A stretch of DNA of 64,000 nucleotides from Trichobilharzia regenti (lineage: Eukaryota > Platyhelminthes > Trematoda > Strigeidida > Schistosomatidae), in the NCBI GenBank assembly GCA_944472135.2, contig OX235262.1:43141804-43205803 (forward strand). Reading direction: 5' to 3'. A program made the translations under genes and the position numbers. This document shows, one piece after another, positions 11,148 through 22,393 of the stretch. Below the pieces are notes generated by a model. It was not told the DNA's origin. It searched no databases and was given only the letters and a program-made list of their open reading frames with translations. The first letter of the stretch is position 1. Each line of letters starts with the position of its first letter.

Positions 11148-11226
11148 AAGACGCACTTCAACACCCTTAGCAATCTAAAAACTATAAATAAACTAGTCGC
11201 ATAGATGCATAAAAAGACTTGGTACG
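11148..11226 (+). other. short 3' UTR piece of C1
   Basis: Noncoding sequence after the C1 stop. It is cut off at about 11225, where a second, different CR1 RT end begins. No motif is visible. Confidence 0.4.
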
Positions 11227-11720
11227 GTGCACCTCCTGGGGCACTGTCCATTTATCCTAGACAGCACCTCTGTGAGGGATAAACTTAGGATTGAAAGTGT
11301 TCAAAGGAGATTTACAAGAAGAATCTTAGGAACAAGTCTGACAGTTCCCTACAACTATCGCTGCACAACTTTTGAGAAAGAACCCTTTTGGTTCAAGCAC
11401 CAACGACTTAACCTCATTCTCCTATTTGAAATACTCAAAGGAATATTATTCTCTCCCGATAATAACCTTTACTTTTTCGACGTATGAATTACGCAGCAAT
11501 GGGCCTTCTCTAAGTCATATTCTTTGTTGAACGATGTCTCATTCCAACTTCTTTACAGTTAGATACAAGCAAATATGGAACTTCTTGCCAAGTGAAATCA
11601 AAACCAGCACCACAATACAACGATTCATCTATCTACTAAATAAATTTTTCCCCGAAAACAGCTTTGACACAGTTTACCACATGCTGAAAATTCGTGATTT
11701 TGTTTCTTCCCCCTTGACTC
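11227..11720 (+). pseudogene. second CR1 RT C-terminal fragment, broken
   Basis: HCPFILDSTSVRDKLRIESVQRRFTRRILG corresponds in position to YCPFIISSTRTRDKLRMESIQRYFT of C1, but the two differ clearly, so this is another family member truncated at its 5' end. The frame closes at 11487 and resumes as HSNFFTVRYKQIWNFLPSEIKTS (11537-11620), so at least one shift is present. It is not functional. Confidence 0.7.
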
Positions 11721-12590
11721 ACGTACCTAAACAGCTCTGCTCACTCAACGAATTAACAGAAGCGGTTAGTATTGTCATGCTTGCTTATATAATCAGCGTT
11801 GTGCTAATACTGTTCTCATTTCCTTTTTTAGTTGATTCAGTTATTTGCTTAGGAAGCCCCATATCAAAATATCCATAATTGTATCATACAAACCTGTAGC
11901 GGATTACAAGCCTAACATGCCCGTCGCTGTAGTTGCGCCAAATCTTAGTGAACTACTCTCCATGAAAACACATCACTTCCATCGCCTAAAAAACACCGCC
12001 ATCCTCATATGTAATAGATTTCTAGCCGTTCATCTCCATTTTGCTCGGATGCTGACTGGCAAATTTTGAGCATTTAAGTGTGATAAGAGTTCTACCGCAA
12101 GAACGAATTGTAAATAATCCGATTATGACTGGTATTAAAATCTCTACTGGTGACCAACTAATGCTGTGAGTTAATACCATCTACGTTCACGCAAATTCCA
12201 GGCCCACAGGGGATCTTCTTAATAATCAGTTTAACTACACTGCGAGTCTTAAATATTAAAATATTTTATCTTACTGTTCTGTTATTATAATCCTGCGAGG
12301 TCGAATGCTTCTGAACCATATTTTGTGATTAACTACTGTCTCTTTCTATGCATAGATATAATGATGTACCTTTATGTAGTGTTTTTCGTACCTTTTCACA
12401 TTCAATTTTACGTATATTCATATAGGCGGGAATAAATATATTATTACCATAAATTCTTAGTAATAAAGAAGAGAATGAACCCTGAGTTTATCGCATTTTT
12501 TTGTTTAGATTATTAATATTTGCCAGCTGCCTCTGCACCTCTCCTGCTGTTTTCTTCTGCCTTCCCTTTACAGACTGTAGCGGTTGGTAA
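11721..12590 (+). other. CR1 3' UTR-like noncoding region
   Basis: No gene is seen. The end of the interval (about 12465-12570, AATAAAGAAGAGAATGAACC onward) resembles in the same orientation the reverse complement of 42115-42230. It therefore belongs to the X-type 3' region, although no terminal ATT module was found here. Confidence 0.4.
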
Positions 12591-13429
12591 TTTCCCAAAA
12601 TTATTGATTATAGCAGTCATCAGTGAACATTGGATGCTGACCGTTAGTGTTTAAGTCGACTTGTTTAGCTGAAGGCTTCCCGCCATTTGGTACTTCGTCG
12701 TGTCACTTTCGTGCACGATAACTAGCCAGCTTAGCTTCCGCTTCACTCCACGATTTGGTTCCGAAATATATCTAGTGGTTTCGATGATCAACTCTGGTCT
12801 TTTGCTTTGCCTTTGGTACACGAGAAACGAATAATATAGAAGTTGTCGGTCTAAGGTCTTGCGCTAGTATACTCCGTACAATTCGCGAACTTCAATACCG
12901 TCAGCCTCTAAAGGAGGTACTGCATTGGAGAACTGCACGTGCACATTCGTGCCGCTTTCTTCGTTTGTAATAACTGAACGGAGATTTGTATTCACTGGAA
13001 CCTAGATTTGTTAGACATTCAGAATATTGTTGACACAAATGATGAACAACTCCCATCATGAAATCTGTGTATCATCACCAAGTTGGTCCCTGAAATCTGC
13101 TAATATCAAAACAACGCTGTACTTACTGGCTCATATAGAATTTTCTGAACCTTTAAACCCTGATAATGGTTTTAAGCTCTACATTTTATGTGTCTTACTC
13201 TGGCACCTGTGTATCATCTTTTTTCTTACCTTCCAATAACACTGCCATTTGTAATCACCACGTGAAGTTGACTGACTGATCGTGTATTAACAGTTAAAAG
13301 TTGGACCAGATCCAATATCTTACAACTTATTCGAATAAAAGCAAACATTAGAAACTTCTTTCATGGCTTCTAAAATTTTTTTCATTTTTTCAATATTCAT
13401 GTCATAAAACAGCGTTAAATCTGAAATCG
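12591..13429. other. no recognisable feature
   Basis: About 840 bp without a supported gene or a repeat that I can match elsewhere in the window. The only open frame (13027-13239) lacks family resemblance. The interval may be old element debris. Confidence 0.4.
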
Positions 13430-13604
13430 CACCCGTAAAAACGGTATGTCAATCGCGAAAACGCTTAATTTATATGAATAGAGCATTAAGATTATGGAGT
13501 TCATAGTGAAACTGATATCTGTATTTGTGCATGCATAGGTTACCTTTGAGTCATCCGCATATGGTATTGATTAACCTGTGCTAAAGCATTCACATATACT
13601 GTTT
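13430..13604. pseudogene. 3' module scrap joined to an inverted family-2 RT scrap
   Basis: Positions 13434-13482 match the 3' tail seen reversed at 41570-41612 (CGTAAAAACGGTATGT onward). Positions 13492-13604 match, on the minus strand, the RT segment seen at 63800-63920 (the FSIGKPILYADDLK region). It abuts ORF1 of copy C directly at 13605, so copy C is 5' truncated and rearranged here. Confidence 0.6.
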
Positions 13605-14214
13605 ATATAAGTCAAATAAGCAGCGTGTCAGTCTAAAAAATGACAAAGCATGGGTAACGAAGCACATTCCCAAAGACGTCACGCAGCATATGAGAAGGAA
13701 TACCCCTTCCCGGACTAGAAGTAACATGCCTAACAACGCACATAACTTGGGAATGCAACGTAGAATGGATCCTCGGGTTACATGGGGCACTAAACGGGAC
13801 TCATATAGGCACCATATTAACGAAAATTCTCGTCCAGACTCCCGCACTATATATGTTAAACCTCATCAACATAATGAGAACAGGTCGACACTTGATCCCC
13901 TCAATAACTTCACTCACGCACGTGACGTGAGCCAATATGCATACGGCTATGAAAGCCCCATGAGGTACAACTACCAGGGTAGTCTTAACACAGGGTACCC
14001 AGGTCCAGCAAACTACAACCCAAATTGCAGGGCAGACCATATATCACCAGTAGATCAACGCAGATGCCGACCCATGGATGCTAATAGTCAAAATATGCAA
14101 CAGGATTATTTTCGGCTGCAGCAAACAATAGCCCCCCTCGCAGCACAATTTGTCCAGGGAATAGTAAACACGCTGACAATGTCTCATATGAGGATTCCTC
14201 CGAACATAACATAG
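13605..14214 (+). pseudogene. CR1 family-2 copy C, ORF1 C-terminal part
   Basis: The sequence is homologous to 60335-60950 of copy D (LKNDKAWVTKHIPK onward). It is rich in Asn, Arg, Tyr and Gln and has no recognised fold. The N-terminal coiled coil and RRM-like domain are missing because the copy begins at 13605. It ends with a stop at 14212-14214, and the ATG of ORF2 follows 72 nt later. Confidence 0.7.
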
Positions 14215-14285
14215 GCAACCAGGAGTTAGGGATAGTAACAAGAAAACCTACTAACTATCCCAACAACCCTGGTTTTCTGAAAATT

Positions 14286-17111
14286 ATGCTTTTAAATGCT
14301 CGATCTCTCCTTAACAAAATAACTTCCCTTCGCAGCTTGGTATACATGGAGCGGCCAACACTGATTCTGGTAACTGAAACTTGGCTTACTATTGATATAC
14401 CTGACACAAAGCTGATAATTGATAACTATAACATCCACAGGAATGACAGAGTAGACAAGAGAGGAGGCGGCTGTCTAATATATGCCTCTAAATCCACTAA
14501 CTCCAATACCTTTACAAACCTAACTATCGACAAACTCCCAGAATCCAAGTGGATAAGCATCCACACGAATGAAAATAACATTCTTGTGGGATGTATATAC
14601 AGAGCCCCTAACAGCCCTATAACGACTGATACGGTTATCGGAGAAATACTAGAGGTTGTACCTAAGCTGGAATTCGACTACAAACTAGTTTGTGGCGATT
14701 TCAACCTCCCTGGAGTGAACTGGGATACCTGCACTGGACCGAGAACCTACGAGGTGATCCTAGAAGCCATAGATGTAGGAGGATGGAAGCAGTGCGTACG
14801 CCTCCCAACACGACACAACAATATTCTCGACTTAATCCTCTGTCACAAAATAGAGCCGATCTCGATAGAGGTGAGGGATAAACTCGACAACAGTGACCAC
14901 AACATACTGTACTGCACCCTACCCTTACAACTAACAACTAAACACACACCTAAGAGTTCCCCGGTTTACTATCAATATAGGGACTATCGAAATGCCGACT
15001 GGGAATTCCTACCAATGCTCTTGAGAAGCTCAGACTGGGGTGAATACTTCACCAATAATAACTTAGAAGTAATACTAAATACCTTCTACAAGACAATCAG
15101 TTCGGTAAGAGACACAATCGCACCCCTGAAATCTGCCCTAAAGACACCAACTCTGTTCATAGATCGCAAAACGCGAATAAAACTAAGGAAACTAAAAAGG
15201 AGATTTTATTTATACAAAGAATTTAATGCATTACACCTGATACACGAAATATTTAAAAATTTAGATGAGAGACATAAAATGAAAGCACAAGTCGAGGAAA
15301 ATAAAGCCCTAGAGGGCACCTCTAAAACCCAGGAACTCTGCAAAATCTTGCAAAAACGGCTGAAGAAGGGTGAAGAAAACAATATCAGTCATTTAGAACA
15401 CGAAGATATAATTTATGATGATCCCCAGATCATTAGTGAACTCCTGAGTGAGTGGTTCTCCAATAACACCAAAGCACATCCGTCCCCAATTCTCGACATA
15501 ACCTGCAAAAATAACTACAAGTTAGGTGAAATAAACTTTAATATACAAAATATAGCATCGGCGGTAAGGACATTAAAAGCTAACAGTAGTTGTGGGATAG
15601 ACGATATACCATCCGTCATATACAAAAACGGTGGTACGGATATGATTGTATTATTACTTAGAATATTTAATATCTCACTAGTGACCGAAACCTACCCTGA
15701 AACTTGGAAAAACACATATATATTACCTAAGCATAAAGGAGGGGCCAAAACTAGTGCATGTAATTATAGGCCTATCAATATAACACCAGTCATATCAAGG
15801 ATCATGGAGAAAGTAATCAAAGACCAAATGTCAGACTACTTTCTAAAACATAAACTCATCAACCTGTCACAACACGGATTCCTCAAGAAAAGATCTTGCG
15901 TCACTTGCCATATAGACTTTTTCAACGAAGTCACCTATAGAAGAGATAGGAGAGAGCTAGTGATTATCCTCTATTTCGATATAAGGAAAGCCTTCGACAG
16001 AGTCCCACATAGTCTGTTAGTCGGTAGGCTATGCTCACTAGGGATACGCAACCCCCTCTACAATTGGATAAAATCATTTCTGTATGACAGGAATCAGACA
16101 ACTAAAGTTGGCTCAATGACCTCCAGACCTAGACCAATCAGCAGTGGTGTCATCCAGGGGAGTGTATTGGGACCCCTTCTTTTCATTATATACATAAACA
16201 GTATATGTGAATGTTTTAGTATAGGCAAGCCAATACTGTATGCAGATGACTTGAAGGTGACATATACCTGCACAAATACAGATATCGGCCCAACTATGAA
16301 CTCCATACATGAAGAATTAGCAAAAATGGATAGATGGTGTGACACGTGGAGACTTGAGTTTAATGTTGAAAAGTGTGGATGGCTCTGCATAGGCTGTTCC
16401 AACCTTGACCTCAACCTAGCAATTCAGGGCCACAAAATCCCCAGACTCAAATCTGTACTAGACCTAGGACTGAAATATTCACACAATCTATCATTTTCAG
16501 AGCATATCTCGAATCAAGTGTCGAAATCACGAAGGCTTATTGGTTTCCTACTCAGGAACTTCTACAGAAACGAGTCCAGAATACTACTGTACAAGGTATG
16601 TGTGCGCCCACTCCTAGATTACTGCTCATTCATATTCAGCAGTACACGCATAGAAGACAAACTGAAAGTAGAAGGAGTACAGAGGTACTTCACGCGAAAA
16701 GTACTCGGAACCGATAACGGCACAAACTACTCTACCAGATGTGAAATCCTGGGACTAGAAACATTATGGTTAAGGCGACTGCGACTAAATCTGTTACTCT
16801 TCTATAAGCTTCTTAACCAAATAGTGTATACCCCTGCTAACTATACTCGGTCCTCAGGTAACACAGGATACAACCTTAGGCACACTAAAGGTACAGTGGC
16901 TATAGAACCATGTAAAACAGCCACCAGGCAAAAGTTTTTCTTGATTAGGTATGCCCAAATATGGAACAAACTACCTGAGAAAATACGACTAGCAAGCACA
17001 TTGGCCTCCTTTGAAAAGGCACTTAATGACACACTAAGTGAGTTTGTAATTGATACCAATGGTAATTCCCATGTAAGAGTTTCAGAAATCATAGGCCCAT
17101 TTAATGTATGA
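14286..17111 (+). CDS. CR1 family-2 ORF2: intact endonuclease-reverse transcriptase, 941 aa
   Basis: This protein would nick the target and copy element RNA at the nick. The frame is uninterrupted from ATG at 14286 (MLLNARSLLNK). Endonuclease motifs: NARSLLN (residue 4 on), TETW (30-33), GGGCLIY (about 61), GDFNLPGVNW (about 136) and NSDHNILYC (about 201). RT motifs: GIDDIPSVIYKNGG, YRPINITPVISRIMEK, YFDIRKAFDRVPH (about 562), SGVIQGSVLGPLLF (about 619) and YADDLKVTY (about 652). The C-terminal region ends SEIIGPFNV. All catalytic residues that I can check are present and the length is normal for CR1 ORF2. ORF1 is truncated and the 3' UTR is interrupted by a DNA transposon, so the copy as a whole is unlikely to be autonomous. 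Confidence 0.9.
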   Translation: MLLNARSLLNKITSLRSLVYMERPTLILVTETWLTIDIPDTKLIIDNYNIHRNDRVDKRGGGCLIYASKSTNSNTFTNLTIDKLPESKWISIHTNENNILVGCIYRAPNSPITTDTVIGEILEVVPKLEFDYKLVCGDFNLPGVNWDTCTGPRTYEVILEAIDVGGWKQCVRLPTRHNNILDLILCHKIEPISIEVRDKLDNSDHNILYCTLPLQLTTKHTPKSSPVYYQYRDYRNADWEFLPMLLRSSDWGEYFTNNNLEVILNTFYKTISSVRDTIAPLKSALKTPTLFIDRKTRIKLRKLKRRFYLYKEFNALHLIHEIFKNLDERHKMKAQVEENKALEGTSKTQELCKILQKRLKKGEENNISHLEHEDIIYDDPQIISELLSEWFSNNTKAHPSPILDITCKNNYKLGEINFNIQNIASAVRTLKANSSCGIDDIPSVIYKNGGTDMIVLLLRIFNISLVTETYPETWKNTYILPKHKGGAKTSACNYRPINITPVISRIMEKVIKDQMSDYFLKHKLINLSQHGFLKKRSCVTCHIDFFNEVTYRRDRRELVIILYFDIRKAFDRVPHSLLVGRLCSLGIRNPLYNWIKSFLYDRNQTTKVGSMTSRPRPISSGVIQGSVLGPLLFIIYINSICECFSIGKPILYADDLKVTYTCTNTDIGPTMNSIHEELAKMDRWCDTWRLEFNVEKCGWLCIGCSNLDLNLAIQGHKIPRLKSVLDLGLKYSHNLSFSEHISNQVSKSRRLIGFLLRNFYRNESRILLYKVCVRPLLDYCSFIFSSTRIEDKLKVEGVQRYFTRKVLGTDNGTNYSTRCEILGLETLWLRRLRLNLLLFYKLLNQIVYTPANYTRSSGNTGYNLRHTKGTVAIEPCKTATRQKFFLIRYAQIWNKLPEKIRLASTLASFEKALNDTLSEFVIDTNGNSHVRVSEIIGPFNV

Positions 17112-17918
17112 ACTCAGAGACTACACCTGTTGTTTGTTTTGTCTCTATTTATAATTCCAGACAAAAAAGCAGCAGTCATGACAATAACACCCATTCAACC
17201 AAGAGTCGATCAAACTATGTCTACCTGATACAAAGGGCGAACCATAATCAACATACGAATGAAATATGAGAAAACAAGGTAGAAACTTACCGCAACACCA
17301 CATGAAAAGATAAAAGTTACTTGGATATCATTTATAATCCACCAACCCAAAAAGAATGCGGCGATGTTTTATCCAAAAAGGCGAGGAAATACATAAACCC
17401 ACAGCAGCTGTTGTTAACACTCAGTGGGGGTAGGAGCCAACAAAGTAATCCTTTCAAAGCACATGTATACTTCAAATGGGCACGGAGACTTTGTAGAATA
17501 CGTCATAATCCAAATCACTGCCTCTACAGCGCCAATAAACCTGGATATCTATGATAACGAAAACATGCTGAAAGCTGCATCTCAGATCAAGTTGACTCAT
17601 TCCATGGTAATGATCTCCTCCTGCGTGCCTTATTCGACATATTGAATGGAATGGTTCGCAGTTATTCTGGTACTAGATCGAAAAGAATAAAAAATTCACC
17701 GGTTGCTGAATCAAAAGTACTTCTCTGCATGTTTAACTGTATTCTAACTGCTATGATTAATTCCAAACCATTTATCCCATAATCACTCAAATTCCAGGAA
17801 CGATCCAATTCTACCATTTAAAGAAGCTGGCGGACACGATGTAAATGAGTATTCATGATCTGAAATAAAGAAGCAACTGGTTTTCAACATTTTACTCAAC
17901 TTACGAGTACAGTCCGCC
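17112..17918 (+). other. family-2 CR1 3' UTR, proximal part
   Basis: Noncoding. It matches the reverse complement of 62183-63001 closely. It ends with CAGTCCGCC (17910-17918), the left copy of the target duplication flanking the Merlin-like insertion. Short frames at 17321-17645 are part of the UTR and recur unselected in the other copy. Confidence 0.75.
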
Positions 17919-19851
17919 GGCAATGGATAAAGGCACACACGACCTTATGGAGAGGCTGAGCACGTCAAGGTCACACATGCATACTGTGATTGGTAGATTT
18001 TACTTTGCGTAAACGCTGCGGCTAATACTTAGCTCACGTTACTAAGGCGGGCTTTGAAATGATAGTAATAAAAGTCGCATAAACATTACATTTTTTCAGC
18101 TTAAGGACACAAGTTAACGCATGTATTGATTCTACAGATGTGATATGCATGTGGACCCGCTAATAAAGAGAATATTATTGGGTAACTTAATCAAAGAAGT
18201 ATAAAGTTTGAAGATTTAGTCTTTGTCAGTTGATTGTAACGGACAGAGAGGAGAGGCATGTGTGTAACATTTGCATTTTGCAGAAAACAAACTGTGAAAG
18301 ATAAATTGGAAGTTCTAGGATTCTTTAAGTTTATTATGGGATATATGGACTGTTCATACCGATTCTACTATTGTTCCCTCCCTTGTTCACATATTCATTG
18401 TTGCTAAGATTAGGGATTGTTTACCTGAGGTAAGATTAATTCATCTGATATGTATATATCCTTAGATATTTCTCAGTGTGGCCGGAGGTGGTCAAAGGAA
18501 TACAGTCTCAATCTTTGCATGGAAAGGTCATAACCAGTTTCTTCTGAAGGATCAGGTGGTGCTGAAAGCTGTAAAGACTGGTCCAGTGTCACAATCATCT
18601 AAGGGAAACTGATCCACATATTGTGGATAAGACGATTAGTGGACTTTAATTTGACAATCATGTACCCATAAAGAATCTACAACTGTGATTTTTTTCCACC
18701 CTTTTTAATATGAATATGTACTGTTTAACTGTTTTTATTTTGTAAATATATGCATTTATGTTGACTACATGTATCTCTCTTAATTATCATTCCGAGGACA
18801 TTGCATAGTTAACGAAGTTGATAGGCAACGTAGTAATACTTGTGTGAAATGCGTGATAATCGTAAACCGTTATTATTTCCTCAGTGCGTCATCAAGCCTC
18901 CCATGAAATGTTCCAGTTACACTCAATACGGCTGCGTAAAAGATTATCTTTCATCAGGGCTTGCGAAAAAATGTACGTTGAGCTTAGTTTTGTTTTGCGA
19001 TTACTACGTATACATAATAACAAATGTAGGACGGCTACGTACATCGAAAATAACGCGTCATAGGTATATCCTATTGAAGAAAATCCTAGTATTCTTATGT
19101 TGCGTAAATTCTCACTCTTTCAGATTAAATCACTACGCATTCCAAAACCGGCTACATCACTATTCCTTCGACAAGCAAAAGGGAAGTAGTAGTGAATTCT
19201 TTAAAGAACACCGTTAAAACATTAAAAAGATATTTATTTTGATGAATAATTTTATCATATCACAAAGATTCCAACGATAACGCGCAAATTCTTCAATTGC
19301 ACTTCATTAAAGCCTCCAAATAAAGTGAATCACTCCGTAAATTACAATTGTAACCTGCGAATCAACAATAGTATGACATCCTTTAACAAATAATTAGCAA
19401 CGCGAAAATACTCCAAACCAAAGAAACTATTTAAAATATTTGTTTATTAACTGTTATCTTGCGAATAAATCAACTAACACTCCTTTATAGCTGTAGACTC
19501 TTCTGAGTGTTACCAAGTTTTCATATCTCAGAGATTCAAAACACCCTTTCAGAATTTCGCAAAATATGCATCAATCGCCTAATTGATTTCGTTTTCCTTA
19601 ACGTAATCAACAATTTACACAGAGTTTTAACATTCCACATGGAAAGAAATAACGAAATTCAATGACAGATACATGTTCACTCAAACTGCTGAAAGTGTCC
19701 ACTTTCCACCATTTTTCTAAATTTTTTCGTTAAAATATGGTATTTATAATGTATTTCAGTTGAAAAAACACCGGAAAACAACGTAGAACAACCCGAACAC
19801 AACATCGCGATAACACATAACGACACCCCGTGTGTGCCTTTATCCATTGCC
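17919..19851. mobile_element. Merlin-like DNA transposon, decayed, 9-bp target duplication
   Basis: The ends are perfect inverted repeats of 23 bp, beginning GGCAATGGATAAAGGCAC on each side (17919-17941 and 19829-19851). They are flanked by direct repeats CAGTCCGCC at 17910-17918 and 19852-19860. The homologous CR1 UTR at 62183-62191 has a single CAGTCCGCC (as its complement) and no insertion, which proves this segment is mobile. Terminal GG and 8-9 bp duplications fit the Merlin superfamily; hAT (8 bp) and Mutator-like (9 bp) are alternatives. No long transposase frame survives; the 125-codon frame at 18840-19217 is not recognisable. It is probably a dead or non-autonomous copy. Confidence 0.75.
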
Positions 19852-19860
19852 CAGTCCGCC

Positions 19861-20572
19861 ATGCAGACACAAATGGCGCAAATGGGGAATTCTGGAATCG
19901 ACCTCGGGACCATTTGATGCAGTAAAACAACCCGACATGGCCTTATCTAGTTTTCGCCTCCACGATCAAATTTCTTTCCTGTTATGAAACTACGATAAGA
20001 CTGCTGAAAAACGGAATAAATATATCACTGATCTCAACATAATACATCAATAAACTTTAAGCCAAAGGTGCTGTTCACAACAAAGTTATATAGGAGAATT
20101 GACTTCAAGCTTTATTTTTCCCAGATATTTATATTACATTCATCTGATGTCTGGGTTTTTTGTTAATGCGAAGACAATATTTCTATATCTCTTTATGTGC
20201 TACACAAACAGACTTTATAGCAGACTGTTCCGACTGACTCTAATGACAGAAAGAACAACCAAACTGTAAGCCCATTATACATCAAATTATGTGTAATTTA
20301 TATAATAACTTATCCATGCCTGTACAATAGGTATGTTCCTGCATAAACAGGAAGGAATATATTATTATTATTAGAACAATATTTATGCATGCCTATACAA
20401 TTGGTGTACCCTACATAGCTAGGGAAAAAATGTACTTTATTATATTATCTTTACTAAATATGCTTAATAATATTATGTGTAACTTATCGAATTGATGATA
20501 CCTGTAAACTGGCGTCCCTCATGTAAAAAATGAGAATATATATTAATTTTATTATTATTATTATATATATAT
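19861..20572 (+). other. family-2 CR1 3' UTR, distal part with three terminal modules
   Basis: This is the continuation of the UTR after the transposon and matches the reverse complement of 61490-62182. It holds a hairpin CCCAGA/TCTGGG (20120-20125 with 20150-20155) followed by T7GTTAATGCGAAG-type text, which is also present in copies A and B. Three consecutive 3' modules then follow. Their hairpins are TTCCTG/CAGGAA (20336-20341, 20348-20353), CCCTA/TAGGG (20409-20413, 20420-20424) and CTCAT/ATGAG (20518-20522, 20530-20534). The copy ends in ATT/AT repeats near 20572. Confidence 0.75.
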
Positions 20573-21810
20573 TATGAGAAGGAGAGGACCCAATACACTT
20601 TATCCGATGGCACAACTGCAAACTGGTTTAGGCCTGGAGGTCGTCAAGTCAACTTTTTGCCTGATTTCTATCACATAGGAATGGTTTTATCCAGTAGTGG
20701 ACGGGTAGCATATCCATGTTCAGCATAATCTTCTGACTAGCAGACTATAAGGGACTCCGTTGAAGGCGTTTCTTGTAATAAAGTAAAGGATGATTACTGA
20801 TTCCCTACTATCTCTTTTATAAATGACTTGGTTGAAAAGTCTGTGTGGCAAGAGGAATCCGTGTTGTTGCTAGTCAGTTGGCCTATATTCTAGAAAGCAG
20901 TCTGACATTCGGTCTTTGATTACTTTTTCCATGGTCCTTGCTATGGCACGCATTATATTCACAGGCCTATAATTGCATGGAACAGTGTTGCTTATGCTTA
21001 GGTTACGTATATGTATTTCTCCAAATTTCAGAATAAGTCTCAGTCACTAGTGAAAGGGTAAATGTTCTAAGTAATAGTAATATCATATCCGTACCACCGT
21101 TTTTTATATAAAAGATGCTATATCAGCTATCCCACAAATACCGTTAGCTGTAAATAATCTACCGCTGAGGCTATATTTCGTATATGAAAGTTGATGTCAC
21201 CCAACTTGCAATTATTTTCATAGGATACATCAAGAATTTGCGACGGATGCGCCTTGGTGTCAGTAGTGAAACACTGGGTGAGGAGTTCATTGATAATCTG
21301 AGGATCACCATAGATTATACCTTCATGTTCAAAGTGGCTAACAGTGTTGTATTTAACATTCTTCTGTCGTTAGCGCAAGATCTTGTAGAGTTCCTGTGTT
21401 TTAGAAGTGCCTCTAGGGCTTCGCTTTCCTCGAGTTTTGCCTTCTGTCCTCAAGGTTATTAAATGTTCCTAGTATCTGATCTAATGCACACGATTCTTTA
21501 AAAAGTAAAGTTTCATTTCAGTTTCCTTGGTTTTAATTGCGTTTTGCTGTTTATGAACAGAGTGGGTGTCTTTAGGGTAGATGTTAGGAGTAAGACTATG
21601 TCCCCTGCTGAACTGAATGTCTTGTAGAAGTTGTTGTTTTTGATGTTACTTCTGAGTCAATATTGGTAGAGCGTTTATCCCAATTAGGGCGTCTGAAGAC
21701 GCTACCAGGAATTTCAAGGAAGAATTTCAATTGTCCCTATGTTGAAATCAAACTTTCGAATATACACGTGCGTATTTTGCCGTTATTGGGATTTTTGAGT
21801 GCAGTACAGC
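20573..21810 (-). pseudogene. decayed CR1 RT and endonuclease linker
   Basis: On the minus strand the sequence just right of 20575 carries remnants of RT motif B (GGGTCCTCTCC from the GPLLF region, and a remnant of SRP-PISSG). Positions 20880-20960 match the YRPINITP-VISRIMEKVIKDQ region, with ATTATAGGCCTGT-type text on the minus strand. Further right is linker, then the endonuclease end (DNSDHNILYC-like) up to 21810, where a solo LTR interrupts it. Many substitutions and frame losses make this an old copy. Confidence 0.65.
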
Positions 21811-22393
21811 TGTCAATGTAGTTGAAGATTGAACGATCAGTTCATGGTTGTTTGCTCAAACCCAACTTCCCCATAATTTTCGCGGGTCATCAATCTGACA
21901 GTCATCGTCACTTCGGTCGCTGTTCAGAGGGAGGATTGAAAAACTGTCAGAAGTAATATCGTGATTTATTTTTGATTACAGCTTGATTCCTTACCGTATT
22001 TTTGGTACAAGTATGGTATTTTCAGCGCGGATATCGGTAGCCCAAAATTCGCAGGCCGACCATAGATATATGGTGTGCGTCGGCGTGGGCTCGAACCCCG
22101 GACCATGTGCATGGTCGGCGAGAGTCCTAACCATTGTGCCACCGACGCACATATTATATAATATATATATATAATATATAACATTATTATAATATTTGTT
22201 CTTAGACCTTACTCTGTAAAAGCAGTATTGCTGGTTGTATGTTGGCGTTAGAATAAAGGATTCTTGAGTCGCGAAACAGTGTTTTGGTTTTTGCGTCGGT
22301 TAATACAAAGCGTTTCTGAAAATCTTCGAGGGACAGCGCGAGGCCCAGCGTAGCAAGAGCTGGTCATTAACGGTTTATGAGACTTGACTGACA
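21811..22393 (+). repeat. solo LTR with SINE, 5-bp target duplication ACAGC
   Basis: It begins TGTCAATG and ends TGACTGACA. ACAGC precedes it at 21806-21810 and follows it at 22394-22398, and both sides belong to the same CR1 endonuclease sequence, so this is a clean insertion reduced to one LTR. It contains a SINE at 21968-22150 at the same internal site as in the LTR at 3855-4434. Confidence 0.88.
21968..22150 (-). mobile_element. tRNA-headed SINE inside the solo LTR
   Basis: The copy is the same as the one at 4011-4193. The 76-nt head spans 22075-22150 on the minus strand with its A-box-like and B-box sequences intact. The adjacent TA repeat is two bases longer than in the other LTR. Confidence 0.85.

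Noticed and set aside
12591..13429. A host gene exon
   Set aside because: No conserved frame and no convincing splice sites with coding potential; no resemblance to a known protein.
18840..19217. 125-codon frame as a Merlin transposase
   Set aside because: No DDE or helix-turn-helix pattern is recognisable, and the frame is much shorter than a transposase.
3855..22393. One 18.5-kb LTR element bounded by the two SINE-bearing LTRs
   Set aside because: The right LTR has its own ACAGC duplication within a continuous CR1 copy, so it is a solo LTR. The interior holds unrelated CR1 copies.
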